From Cellulosimicrobium cellulans (lineage in GTDB: Bacteria > Actinomycetota > Actinomycetes > Actinomycetales > Cellulomonadaceae), in contig NZ_LWGL01000011.1 of assembly GCF_001722485.1 (NCBI RefSeq), forward strand, positions 1 to 43,834: a DNA stretch of 43,834 nt, read 5' to 3'. A program made the position numbers and the translations under genes. Shown piece by piece: positions 1 through 7,399 of this stretch. The notes below the pieces were generated by a model. That model made no database searches. It saw nothing but the letters and a program-made list of their open reading frames with translations, and was not told the DNA's origin. The first letter of the stretch is position 1. Each line of letters opens with the position of its first letter.

Positions 1-620
1 CGGCCCGGACCGCCGCCGACGCGGTCGGCAGCGCGGTCGACGCCTGGCACGCCGCGCGCGACGAGGCGGCCCCGGTGACGCGCATGGCGGCGCTCGCGTC
101 CGGCACCGGCAGCGACAACGCCCACGCGCTGTCGCTCGCGACGTTCGTCCTCGTCCAGCGGTTCGAGGACGTCGTGGCCGCCGCGAACGAGCGCCTCGCC
201 GAGATGTCGTCCGGCCGCTACGAGCTCGTGCGCAGCACGACGCGCGAGGACGTGCGGTCGCGCCGCACCGGGCTCGCGATGAAGGTGCTCGACCACGTCA
301 CCGAGCGGGCGCGCGACCCGCGGACCCTCTCGGGCGGGGAGACGTTCTACGTGTCGCTGTGCCTCGCGCTCGGCCTCGCGGACGTCGTGACCGCCGAGGC
401 GGGCGGCGTCGAGCTCGGGACGCTGTTCGTCGACGAGGGCTTCGGCAGCCTCGACGCCGAGACCCTCGAGGTGGTCCTCGGCGCGCTGGGCCGGCTGCGC
501 CGCGGCGGGCGCGTCGTCGGCGTGGTGTCGCACGTCGAGGCGCTCAAGCAGGCGGTCGCCGAGCGCGTCGAGGTGCGCCCGCGCGCCGGAGGCGGGAGCA
601 CGCTCGCCGTGCGAGCGTGA
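1..620 (+). CDS. sbcC: Exonuclease SbcC, C-terminal end (partial)
   Basis: The gene enters from the left edge (reading frame begins at base 3), so only about the last 205 residues are present. It is the C-terminal ABC half of SbcC, the ATPase subunit of the SbcCD (Mre11-Rad50-like) nuclease that cleaves hairpins and DNA ends. Visible motifs are the signature LSGGETFYVSLCLALGLADV, a Walker B stretch LFVDEGFGSLD and an H-loop VVSHVEALK, in the normal order for the SMC/Rad50 C-terminal ATPase lobe. The stop is TGA at 618-620. sbcD would be expected upstream, outside the window. Function is confident from the motifs; the missing part is inferred. Confidence 0.93.
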   Translation, partial: ARTAADAVGSAVDAWHAARDEAAPVTRMAALASGTGSDNAHALSLATFVLVQRFEDVVAAANERLAEMSSGRYELVRSTTREDVRSRRTGLAMKVLDHVTERARDPRTLSGGETFYVSLCLALGLADVVTAEAGGVELGTLFVDEGFGSLDAETLEVVLGALGRLRRGGRVVGVVSHVEALKQAVAERVEVRPRAGGGSTLAVRA

Positions 621-660
621 GAGGAGCGCGGGGGATCCGGCCGGGCGAGGAGGCGGGGAC

Positions 661-1335
661 GTGGACGAGCAGCGCGGCGGCGCGCGGAGCCGCGACGGGG
701 AGCGGGCCCGGCGGCTGCGCGGCCGGTGGGACCGGGAGTCGCGCCGCTACGACCGCGAGATGACGGTCGCCGAGCGCCGGCTGTTCCCCGGCGTCCGGCA
801 GCAGGTCTGCGGTCTTGCCGAGGGCCGCACGCTCGAGGTCGCGATCGGCACGGGGCTCAACCTCCCGCACTACCCCGCGGCGGTCGTGGCGGCAGGGCTC
901 ACCGGCGTCGAGTGGAGCCCCGGCATGCTCGGCCACGCGCGGCGCCGCGCGGCCGAGCTCGGTCTCGACGTCGACCTGCGGCTCGGCGACGCGCAGGCGC
1001 TCGACCTGCCCGACGGCGCGTTCGACACCGTCGTGAGCACGCTGTCGATGTGCACGATCCCCGACCACGAGGCGGCGCTCGCCGAGATGGTCCGCGTGGC
1101 GCGGCCGGGCGGCCTCGTGCTGCTCGCGGACCACGTCGCCTCGTCCTTCCTGCCGCTGCGGCTCGCGCAGTCCGCGGTGGACCTCGTGACCGGTCCGCTC
1201 CTCGGCGAGTACTTCGCCCGCCGGCCCATGCGCTGGGTGCAGGCGCACGGGCTCGCCGTCGAGCGGCACGAGCGGACCCGGCTCGGCGTCATCGAGAGGC
1301 TGGCGGCGCGCACACCCGCTCGATCAGCTCCCTGA
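661..1335 (+). CDS. Class I SAM-dependent methyltransferase (UbiE/Methyltransf_11 type)
   Basis: 224 aa, starting at GTG 661 behind GGAGG (spacing about 7 nt). Motif I is LEVAIGTGLNLPHYP, the glycine-rich SAM-binding loop. It is followed by an acidic strand end, then DGAFDTVVSTLSMCTIPD (motif II/post-II region) and EMVRVARPGGLVLLADHV, the usual Methyltransf_11 pattern. This type is often annotated as a phosphatidylethanolamine N-methyltransferase-like or UbiE-like enzyme; the substrate cannot be read from sequence. Cytoplasmic, with no signal or TM segment. It lies 40 nt after sbcC on the same strand. Its 3' end overlaps the 3' end of the opposing TetR gene by 47 bp. Confidence 0.88.
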   Translation: MDEQRGGARSRDGERARRLRGRWDRESRRYDREMTVAERRLFPGVRQQVCGLAEGRTLEVAIGTGLNLPHYPAAVVAAGLTGVEWSPGMLGHARRRAAELGLDVDLRLGDAQALDLPDGAFDTVVSTLSMCTIPDHEAALAEMVRVARPGGLVLLADHVASSFLPLRLAQSAVDLVTGPLLGEYFARRPMRWVQAHGLAVERHERTRLGVIERLAARTPARSAP

Positions 1336-1990
1336 CGGCCCAGCGCACCGCGTCCGGGCCACCGTGGCCGTCGCTGTCACCGTCGTCGCCCGGCGCCTCG
1401 CCCTCCGGCGCCTCGACGTCCGCGCGCGCGGACTCGGCGGCGAGCGCCGCACGGTCGAACGCGGCCGAGAGCAGGAGCGTGAGCGCGTCCAGGCGCGCGT
1501 CGTCGGACGCACGGTCCCCGAGCGTTTCCTGCAGGCCCGCGCGAAGGGTCCGGCGCGCGTGGCGCGCGTCGACCGCGTCCGCCTCCGCGGCGCCGAGCAC
1601 GGCCGGCGCGTCGAGGAGCAGCAGACGCGTGCGGCCGGGGACGGCCATGGCGTCGAGGTAGGCGGCCGCCCCGGCGACGAGCTGTCCGCGCGCGTCCTGC
1701 GCGCCGTCGGGCCCGTCCACCGGCGAGGCCGCGGCGCGTGCCTCGATCTCCGCCGCGACGGCCGCCGCCTCGCCCTCGACGACCGCGCGGAACAGGTCCT
1801 GCTTGTCGACGAAGTGGTGGTAGAGCGCCCCGCGCGTCACGCGGGCGGCGGCGGCGATCTGCGGCGTGGACGTCGCCGCGTACCCCTTCGTGACGAACAG
1901 CTCGCGCGCCGCGTCCACGAGCGCACCGCGCGTCGCGCGGGTCCGCTCCTCGTTGCTCCGCCGCCGTCGGGGCGCGTCAGGCTCTTGCAT
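1289..1990 (-). CDS. TetR family transcriptional regulator
   Basis: 233 aa. After an arginine-rich N-terminus ([14 protein letters not shown]) comes a typical TetR DNA-binding domain: helix 1 [20 protein letters not shown] and helix-turn-helix [20 protein letters not shown], continuing [10 protein letters not shown]. The remaining ~160 residues are an alanine-rich helical ligand domain of no recognised specificity. ATG start at 1990. It is divergent from a VOC-family gene at 2089, and the 98-bp gap holds two 17-bp dyads that suit a TetR dimer operator. Autorepression and control of the VOC gene are therefore likely but inferred. Confidence 0.92.
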   Translation of the reverse strand: MQEPDAPRRRRSNEERTRATRGALVDAARELFVTKGYAATSTPQIAAAARVTRGALYHHFVDKQDLFRAVVEGEAAAVAAEIEARAAASPVDGPDGAQDARGQLVAGAAAYLDAMAVPGRTRLLLLDAPAVLGAAEADAVDARHARRTLRAGLQETLGDRASDDARLDALTLLLSAAFDRAALAAESARADVEAPEGEAPGDDGDSDGHGGPDAVRWAVRELIERVCAPPASR

Positions 1991-2007
1991 ACCGACAGAC
2001 TGTACGT
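1991..2007. promoter_or_regulatory. Putative TetR operator 1
   Basis: 17-bp dyad with the symmetric skeleton AC-n2-ACAG-n-CTGT-n2-GT (12 of 16 paired positions symmetric), starting one base upstream of the tetR start codon. It matches the second dyad at 2021-2037 in 13 of 17 positions. The operator role is inferred from position, symmetry and duplication. Confidence 0.6.
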
Positions 2008-2020
2008 CATGCTCAAAGAA

Positions 2021-2037
2021 ACAGGCAGGCTGTATGT
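2021..2037. promoter_or_regulatory. Putative TetR operator 2
   Basis: Second 17-bp dyad, skeleton ACA-n2-CAG-n-CTG-n2-TGT. Its centre lies 30 bp (about three helical turns) from the centre of the first dyad, so two dimers could bind the same DNA face. Both lie between the divergent tetR and VOC genes. Confidence 0.6.
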
Positions 2038-2088
2038 GAACAGCCAGAGGGCGACGCAGGCCGTCGCCGCGAGCAGAGAGGCACCGAC

Positions 2089-2517
2089 ATGCGCATCACG
2101 AGCTGGTACCCGGTGATCATGACCGGCGACGTCGCGGGGACCGCCGCCTTCTACGTCGAGCACCTCGACTTCCGGCCGCTGTTCACGAGCGACTGGTACG
2201 TCCACCTGCAGTCGGCGCACGACGAGACGGTGAACCTGGCCGTGCTCGACGGCGACCACGAGACGATCCCCGAGTCGGGGCGCGGCCGCGCCGGCGGGCT
2301 GCTGCTCAACCTCGAGGTGGAGGACGTCGACGCGGTGCACGATCGTCTGACGGCGGCGGGGCTGCCCGTGCTGCGGTCGTTGCGCGACGAGGCGTTCGGG
2401 CAGCGGCACTTCATCACGGCCGACCCGAACGGCGTGCTCATCGACGTCATCACGCCGATCCCGCCGACGGGCGAGTTCGTCGACCAGTACGAGGACGCCG
2501 CCCGCCCGACGGCCTGA
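2089..2517 (+). CDS. VOC family protein (glyoxalase/bleomycin-resistance fold)
   Basis: 142 aa, ATG at 2089 with an AGAGAGG purine stretch upstream. It has the two beta-alpha-beta-beta-beta modules of the vicinal oxygen chelate fold: an N-terminal half ([26 protein letters not shown], then DWYVHLQS) and a C-terminal half with [24 protein letters not shown] and [18 protein letters not shown]. The C-terminal DPNG-x-LIDV element is typical of the family. Substrate unknown. It is transcribed away from tetR across the two operator-like dyads, so it is the likely target of that regulator and may act on a compound the regulator senses. Confidence 0.87.
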   Translation: MRITSWYPVIMTGDVAGTAAFYVEHLDFRPLFTSDWYVHLQSAHDETVNLAVLDGDHETIPESGRGRAGGLLLNLEVEDVDAVHDRLTAAGLPVLRSLRDEAFGQRHFITADPNGVLIDVITPIPPTGEFVDQYEDAARPTA

Positions 2518-2680
2518 CCCGGCGCTCTCCCGCGCCGTCGGCCCGCCGTGTCACGAACCGCGCCCGGCGCCGTCCCTACCCGTCGAGCGGCGACGCTCCG
2601 GACGACCGGGGCTCGCGCTGTCAGGACCGCGGCCCTCACGACACAAGCAGCTCGGGGCCCGCACGGCGAAGGGGAGCAGC

Positions 2681-2845
2681 ATGGCAGCAGCATCGTCCGC
2701 GTTCGAGCGCGAGCTGCGACGCATGGAGGTCATCGTGCGGCGCGAGCAGCTCCGCCTCGCGGGGCGCGTGGCACCGCGCGTGCTCGAGCGCCGTCGCTGG
2801 GCGGACGCGCCGCGCCGCCAGTCGCCCACCACCGCCGCCCGCTGA
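2681..2845 (+). CDS. Small hypothetical protein, 54 aa
   Basis: 54-aa reading frame starting at ATG 2681 behind an AAGGGGAGC ribosome-binding site with normal spacing, and ending at TGA 2843-2845. The protein begins MAAASSAFERELRRMEVIV and is highly charged (many Arg and Glu), with a probable amphipathic helix over residues 7-40 and no TM segment or cysteines. Codon third positions are G/C-biased as in neighbouring genes. No family is recognised. It converges on the uracil-DNA glycosylase gene across a repeat-rich gap. Moderately likely to be real because of the ribosome-binding site. Confidence 0.5.
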   Translation: MAAASSAFERELRRMEVIVRREQLRLAGRVAPRVLERRRWADAPRRQSPTTAAR

Positions 2846-2855
2846 TCCCGACACC

Positions 2856-2980
2856 GAGCGCTGCGTCTCCGACCGGGCGCTGCGTCCAGGGACGCATCGC
2901 TCACGCGCGGACGCATCGCTCACGCGCGGACGCATCGCTCACGCGCGGACGCATCGCTCACGCGCCGACGCATCGCTCAC
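2856..2980. repeat. 19-bp tandem repeats with inverted copies
   Basis: Four head-to-tail 19-bp units (gacgcatcgctcacgcgcg) run from 2891 to 2966, with a truncated fifth copy from 2967 to about 2980 that contains the stop codon of the glycosylase gene. Two partial copies in the opposite orientation (core GCGCTGCGTC) lie at 2856-2867 and 2875-2887. The inverted pair 2876-2887/2890-2901 can form a hairpin. The element lies between convergent genes and may act as a bidirectional terminator that has expanded by slippage. Confidence 0.75.
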
Positions 2981-3756
2981 CCGTCGAGGCCGGCGAGCTC
3001 GCGGGCCCGCAGGAGCACGTCGTCGAGCATGTCCGGGGTGAGGCGCCCCGTGAAGGTGTTCTGCTGGCTGACGTGGAAGCACCCGAGGAGGGTGAGCGTC
3101 TGCTCGGCGGGTACGTCGTCGGCGCCGTCGGCGGCCGGTGCCCGACGCCGCAGCGTCACCTCGACGCCGTGCCCGAACCGCGGCCGGGGCCGTGGCACGT
3201 CCCAGCCCTGCTCGGCGAGCGTGGAGAGCAGCGCCTGCCAGCCGAAGCCGCCGAGCACGACGGCGACGCGCACGGTCGCGCCGAGGAGCTCGACCTCGCG
3301 CTCGAGGTAGGGCCCGCAGCGCCGCCGCTCCTCGGGCAGGGGCTTGTTGTCGGGCGGCGCGCAGCGCACGGGCGCGGTGACGCGGATGCCGGTGAGACGC
3401 AGGCCGTCGTCGGCGTGCACGGACGTCGCCTGGTTCGCGAGCCCGGTGCGGTGCATCGCCGCGAAGAGGAAGTCGCCGCTGCGGTCGCCGGTGAACATGC
3501 GGCCGGTCCGGTTGGCGCCGTGCGCGGCGGGCGCGAGGCCGACGACGAGGATCCCCGCGCGCTCGTCGCCGAAGCCCGGGACGGGACGCATCCAGTACGC
3601 GTCGTCGCGGAACGACGCGCGCTTGACCACGCCGACGTGCTTGCGCCACGCCACGAGCCGGGGGCACGCGCGGCACTCGACGAGGTGGGCGTCGAGCGCG
3701 GCGAGCGTCGGGGCGTCCCGGACGGCGCGGGGGTAGTCGGCGTCGTCGGGCGTCAC
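2977..3756 (-). CDS. Family 5 uracil-DNA glycosylase (UdgB-like)
   Basis: About 259 aa from GTG 3756; an upstream GTG at 3771 would add five residues. I prefer 3756 because CAGGAT at 3763-3768 lies exactly 6 nt before it, the leaderless pattern seen repeatedly here. Motif A is GLAPAAHGANRTGR and the distal motif is HVSQQNTFTGRLT, both characteristic of family 5 glycosylases, which remove uracil and some other deaminated bases. Cysteines for the 4Fe-4S cluster include CRACPRL near the N-terminus and two more around VRCAPPDNKPLPEERRRC. Cytoplasmic DNA repair enzyme. The stop codon lies inside the last copy of the 19-bp repeat. Confidence 0.9.
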   Translation of the reverse strand: MTPDDADYPRAVRDAPTLAALDAHLVECRACPRLVAWRKHVGVVKRASFRDDAYWMRPVPGFGDERAGILVVGLAPAAHGANRTGRMFTGDRSGDFLFAAMHRTGLANQATSVHADDGLRLTGIRVTAPVRCAPPDNKPLPEERRRCGPYLEREVELLGATVRVAVVLGGFGWQALLSTLAEQGWDVPRPRPRFGHGVEVTLRRRAPAADGADDVPAEQTLTLLGCFHVSQQNTFTGRLTPDMLDDVLLRARELAGLDG

Positions 3757-3762
3757 CGTCCC

Positions 3763-3768
3763 ATCCTG
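3763..3768 (-). promoter_or_regulatory. Putative -10 of leaderless glycosylase gene
   Basis: CAGGAT on the minus strand, 6 nt before GTG 3756, matching the spacing at other putative leaderless genes in this window. No convincing -35 is seen. Confidence 0.4.
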
Positions 3769-3807
3769 CACGGCCCCGCGGGGCCGTGCGACGCGACCTC
3801 CGCGGGG

Positions 3808-4179
3808 TCAGCCGGCGTAGACGATCTGCTGGACCGACCACCGGTTGCCGTCGGGGTCGGCGAAGAACGTGAACCGTCCCCACGGCATGTCCTCGACGGG
3901 TGACGCGTCGACGCCGTGCGCGACGAGGTGCTCGCGCGCGGCGTCGGCGTCGTCGACGACGAGCTGCAGCCCGTGCTGCGAGCCGGCGGGCATGTCGGTG
4001 AGGTTGAGGTCGAGCACCACCGAGCACGCCGATCCGGGCGGGGTGAGCTGCACGAAGCGCAGGGTGTCGCTCACGCGGTGGTCGTGGTCGGCGTGGAAGC
4101 CGACCTGGTCGACGTAGAACGCCTTGGCGCGGTCGACGTCGCTGACGGGGACGGGCACGAGCTCGAGCTTGAAGTCCAT
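3808..4179 (-). CDS. VOC family protein
   Basis: 123 aa beginning MDFKLELVPVPVSDVDRAKA. ATG 4179 is chosen because GGGAG lies 5-6 nt upstream and the product then starts directly with the first beta strand of the fold; a longer frame to 4233 would add 18 residues of non-family sequence. The protein has the usual VOC pattern: AFYVDQVGF, an FVQLTPPGSACSVVL strand region, LQLVVDDADAAREHLVAHGVD and a closing FFADPDGNRWSVQQI. Proteins of this shape are often annotated as glyoxalase-like. Substrate unknown. Cytoplasmic, no transmembrane segments. Confidence 0.86.
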   Translation of the reverse strand: MDFKLELVPVPVSDVDRAKAFYVDQVGFHADHDHRVSDTLRFVQLTPPGSACSVVLDLNLTDMPAGSQHGLQLVVDDADAAREHLVAHGVDASPVEDMPWGRFTFFADPDGNRWSVQQIVYAG

Positions 4180-4292
4180 GGGTCGCTCCCGGGGTCCCGG
4201 CACGGCCGGGATGACCGCGCCGCCGCCCCTCATGGTGCTCCCGGCCGGCCCGCGCGTCCAGGGTCCGGACGCGCGGGCGGGCCGGCGAGGTG

Positions 4293-5654
4293 TCAGTCGA
4301 CGGCGGTGAGCGCGTCCTCGGCGACCGCCCGGTCTGCCGCGTCGACGTCACGGGCGCGGTCGCCCCGGACGTCGCGCAGCGCGCCCCAGGTGGGCCGCAC
4401 GGTGAGGAGCAGGACCCCGGCGACGACGACGACGCCGAACATGACGGCCGCCATCGTCACCGACGGCGTCCCGCCGAGCACGCCCGTGAGCGGGGCGATG
4501 ACCGCGCCGACGCCGAACTGCAGCGCGCCCACGAGGGCCGCCGCGGACCCGGCGCGGTGCGCGTTGCGCTCGAGCGCGATGGCCGGCACGGACGGCATGA
4601 CGAACCCCGCCGTGCCGAGCGTGAGGACGATGAGCACGACGAGCACGGGGAGCGCCGCGTCGGCGACCGCGGCCAGCAGCAGGGCGCCGGAGAGCACGAA
4701 GCCCGCGGCGATCGCCGCCTGGAGGATCGACGTCGCGCGCACGCGGCCGACGAGCGCGCCGTTGACCTGGCTGCCGGCCGTCACCGAGACGGCGCCCACG
4801 CCGAAGAGGATCGCGTACTCCTGCGCGGAGAGCGCGAACTGCTCCTGCAGCACGAACGTCGACGCGGAGATGTACGTGAACATCGCGGCCATGTAGAAGC
4901 CGGCGATGAGCGCGAGGCCGAGGAACGACCAGTCGCGCAGGAGGCTGCCGTACGAGCGCAGGGCCTGGCCCGTCCCGCCGGTGCGGCGCCGCTCGACCGG
5001 CAGCGACTCGCGCAGGCGCAGCGCCACGACCACCAGGAGCACGGCCCCGACCACCGCGAGCGCGACGAACATGAGACGCCACGAGCCGAGGTGCAGGAAC
5101 TGCGCCCCGAGGGTCGGCGCGAGGATCGGCGCGACGCCGACGACGAGCATGAGTCGCGCGATGACCTTGCCGACGCGGTAGCCGTCGAACAGGTCGCGCA
5201 CGATCGCCATCGACAGCACCATGCCCGCGGCGGCGGACAGGCCCTGCACGAACCGCAGCGCGGTGAGCAGCTCGACCGACCCGGCGACGACGATGCCCGC
5301 CGACGCGACGACGTACACGGCGAGCGACACGAGGAGGGGAGCGCGCCGGCCGACGGCGTCGGACACCGAGCCGACGAGCAGCTGGCCGAGCGCGAGGCCG
5401 GCGAGCGTCGCGGTGAGCGTGAGCTGCACGCGCGACTCGGTCGTCCCCAGCTCGTCGACGATCGCCGGGAAGGCCGAGAGGTACAGGTCGATGGTGAGCG
5501 GTCCGACCGCGGTGAGCGCGGACAGCAGGAGCACGAGCCCGGCGGGGATGCGCCCGTCGCGGGGGAGGGGCCCGGGGGTCCTGGGCGTCCCGGGCTCAGG
5601 CGCCGCGGGCGTCGCGGCGGGTGCGTCGGCGCTCGACGCAGGTGTGGACGACAT
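4293..5654 (-). CDS. Bcr/CflA-type MFS multidrug transporter
   Basis: About 453 aa from ATG 5654 (MSSTPASS); an in-frame ATG at 5711 would add 19 residues, and neither start has a clear ribosome-binding site. A Ser/Pro/Ala-rich cytoplasmic N-terminus precedes about twelve hydrophobic helices. The first helices read LVLLLSALTAVGPLTIDLYL, with the T-I-D-x-Y-x-x-A-F-P pattern of the Bcr/CflA drug:proton antiporter subgroup. The MFS motif A loop between TM2 and TM3 is present as GSVSDAVGRRAPLL. RFVQGLSAAAGMVLSMAIVRDLF matches the TM4 region of this subfamily. Substrate unknown (chloramphenicol, bicyclomycin or sulphonamide export is usual in the family). Divergent from the LmeA-like gene. Confidence 0.88.
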   Translation of the reverse strand: MSSTPASSADAPAATPAAPEPGTPRTPGPLPRDGRIPAGLVLLLSALTAVGPLTIDLYLSAFPAIVDELGTTESRVQLTLTATLAGLALGQLLVGSVSDAVGRRAPLLVSLAVYVVASAGIVVAGSVELLTALRFVQGLSAAAGMVLSMAIVRDLFDGYRVGKVIARLMLVVGVAPILAPTLGAQFLHLGSWRLMFVALAVVGAVLLVVVALRLRESLPVERRRTGGTGQALRSYGSLLRDWSFLGLALIAGFYMAAMFTYISASTFVLQEQFALSAQEYAILFGVGAVSVTAGSQVNGALVGRVRATSILQAAIAAGFVLSGALLLAAVADAALPVLVVLIVLTLGTAGFVMPSVPAIALERNAHRAGSAAALVGALQFGVGAVIAPLTGVLGGTPSVTMAAVMFGVVVVAGVLLLTVRPTWGALRDVRGDRARDVDAADRAVAEDALTAVD

Positions 5655-5733
5655 GCGTACGGCAACCCGCGGCGGGGCGGCGCTGTTCCCGTACGCCGGA
5701 CGCGATCGCATGCTGAGACGCGGACGCCGGACC

Positions 5734-5739
5734 TAGGGT
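5734..5739 (+). promoter_or_regulatory. Putative -10 of leaderless LmeA-like gene
   Basis: TAGGGT ends exactly 6 nt before ATG 5746, and no ribosome-binding site precedes the ATG. This is the TANNNT pattern of leaderless actinobacterial transcripts. Confidence 0.55.
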
Positions 5740-5745
5740 GGGCGC

Positions 5746-6435
5746 ATGAAGCGGCTCGTGGGATGGCTCGTGGCCCTGGTCGCGCTCGTGGCGGTCGCCG
5801 TGGTGGCGGACCGGGTCACGGTGCGGGCGGCCGAGAACGGCGCCGTCACGGCGTTCCAGGAGCAGGCGGACGACGTCTCGGGCGCGCGGCTCGACATCCG
5901 GGGCTTCCCGTTCCTCACCCAGCTCGCGGCGGGCGAGCTCGACCACGTGACCGGCTCGGCCGACACCGCGACGTTCGCCGGCTACGCCGTGTCCGACGTG
6001 CGCGTCGACGCGCGCGGGGTGAGCACGTCGGAGCCGTACACCATCGCGTCGGGGACGGCGTCGGGCGTCATCGCCGCGTCGTCGCTGCAGGAGGTCGTGC
6101 GCGAGCAGTCGGGGCTCGACGTCGAGCTGACCACCGACGGTGACGTGCTCGGCCTCGGCGTCGCGGTCCTCGGCCTCGGGCTCACCGTGGACGTCGTGCC
6201 CCGCGTGGCCGGCCCGGACTCCCTCGGCGTGGACGTGCAGGCCGTGCGGACGGGGCTCGGCGTCGTGTCCGTGGACGACCTGCCGTCCGGGGTCGCCGCG
6301 GCGCTGACGGGCCTGCGGATCCCGCTCGACCTGCCCGAGGGCGTCGTCCTCGAGTCCGTGGCCGTCGCCGCGGGCGGCGTGCGCGTCGGGGTCTCGGGCA
6401 CGGACGTCGCCGCCGGGAGCCTGATCGCGTCGTGA
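5746..6435 (+). CDS. LmeA-like (DUF2993) exported phospholipid-binding protein
   Basis: 229 aa. An N-terminal signal anchor (MKRLVGWLVALVALVAVAVV) is followed by the DUF2993 pattern: ADRVTVRAAENGAVTAFQ, then LDIRGFPFLTQLAAGELDHV, the family hallmark 'GFPFLTQL' strand, then SDVRVDARGV. The C-terminal half repeats beta-strand/turn elements with many Val and Gly. The mycobacterial family member LmeA is a periplasmic phospholipid-binding protein linked to lipomannan elongation; whether that role applies here is inference. Probably leaderless (TAGGGT 6 nt upstream). It converges on the CPBP protease gene with only 9 bp between stops. Confidence 0.82.
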   Translation: MKRLVGWLVALVALVAVAVVADRVTVRAAENGAVTAFQEQADDVSGARLDIRGFPFLTQLAAGELDHVTGSADTATFAGYAVSDVRVDARGVSTSEPYTIASGTASGVIAASSLQEVVREQSGLDVELTTDGDVLGLGVAVLGLGLTVDVVPRVAGPDSLGVDVQAVRTGLGVVSVDDLPSGVAAALTGLRIPLDLPEGVVLESVAVAAGGVRVGVSGTDVAAGSLIAS

Positions 6436-6444
6436 CCGCGGCCC

Positions 6445-7281
6445 TCACCGTGCGTCCGGACGCGTCACCAGGTGGATCACCGCCGCGGTGAGCACGACGA
6501 CGCCCACGTAGACGGCCATCCCCACGGGAGCGGTGATCGCGAGCAGCGTGAGCGCCGCGTTGCCGACGAGGTGGAGCAGCACCGCGGCGGGGACGCCGCC
6601 GTGGAGCCGCTCGGTGACGAACCAGTACGCCGACGACATCGGCACCATCGCGGCGAGGAAGAGGGCCGTCTCGACGGGGCCGAGCGTCGACTGCCACGTG
6701 CCGTCGAGCAGGAACAGCGGCAGGTGCCACACCGACCACACGGCACCGAGCAGCGCCGACGCCGGGAGCGGGTCCAGCAGGCGGCGCAGGCGCGGCTGGG
6801 CGTACCCGCGCCAGCCGATCTCCTCGGACAGCGGCCCGGCGAGCAGCGACAGCAGCGCGAACGCGAGCAGGCCCCCGGACTCCGCGACCGCCCGCGCGGC
6901 GTCGCCGGCCACGTCGGCCTCCGGGCCGCCGAGCAGCGGTGCGACCAGCGCCGTCACGACGGCGGCGACCGCGCCGAGCCCGACGGCGGCCGGCAGCCAG
7001 CGCCCGACGGCACCCCACCGCGCGAGGCGGGGGCTGCGCCGGCCGGTCGCGGCGAGCACGAGGGCGGCGAGACTCGGGCCGCAGCCGCCGAGCGCGTAGA
7101 GCGCGAACGTCAGCGGGTCGTCGACGTCCCCGCCCACCGCGAGCGCCGCCGCCCACGGTCCCCAGCTCAGCCCGAACGCGAGCGCCCAGAAGACCGCGAG
7201 ACCGCCGCGCGGTGGAGGTGCTCCCCGGGTCGTCGTGCGGGGCGCGGCGGCGGGGAGGCTGGCGGGCGGCGTCGTCGTCAT
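6445..7281 (-). CDS. CPBP family intramembrane metalloprotease
   Basis: 278 aa starting at ATG 7281 (MTTTPPASL) with GGTGGGA upstream. About eight hydrophobic segments. The three signature motifs of the CPBP/Abi family are visible in order: EEIGWRGYAQPRL (EExxxR), VWSVWHLPLFL (second conserved His) and HLVGNAAL (HxxxN). These residues form the metal site of Rce1-like glutamic/metallo intramembrane proteases. In bacteria such proteins serve in bacteriocin self-immunity or protein maturation, but nothing next to it suggests a substrate. Divergent from the alditol oxidase gene, 118 bp away. Confidence 0.88.
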   Translation of the reverse strand: MTTTPPASLPAAAPRTTTRGAPPPRGGLAVFWALAFGLSWGPWAAALAVGGDVDDPLTFALYALGGCGPSLAALVLAATGRRSPRLARWGAVGRWLPAAVGLGAVAAVVTALVAPLLGGPEADVAGDAARAVAESGGLLAFALLSLLAGPLSEEIGWRGYAQPRLRRLLDPLPASALLGAVWSVWHLPLFLLDGTWQSTLGPVETALFLAAMVPMSSAYWFVTERLHGGVPAAVLLHLVGNAALTLLAITAPVGMAVYVGVVVLTAAVIHLVTRPDAR

Positions 7282-7399
7282 GTCTCGATCCCACCGGCGA
7301 CCCGCCGCGTGCGGAGCCCGGCCCGCCCCCGACCGCGGTAGGGCTGTCCCCCGTGCGCCCGCGCCCCCGCGCGTCCCGGCGTCGTGGCAGGGTGGTCCG

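Noticed and set aside
2891-2980. CRISPR array
   Set aside because: Units are head-to-tail without spacers, only 19 bp, and no cas genes are near.
4290-6143. 617-codon open frame on the plus strand opposite the MFS gene
   Set aside because: Runs opposite a clear twelve-helix transporter and is extremely rich in Arg, Glu, Asp and His; no ribosome-binding site or domain.
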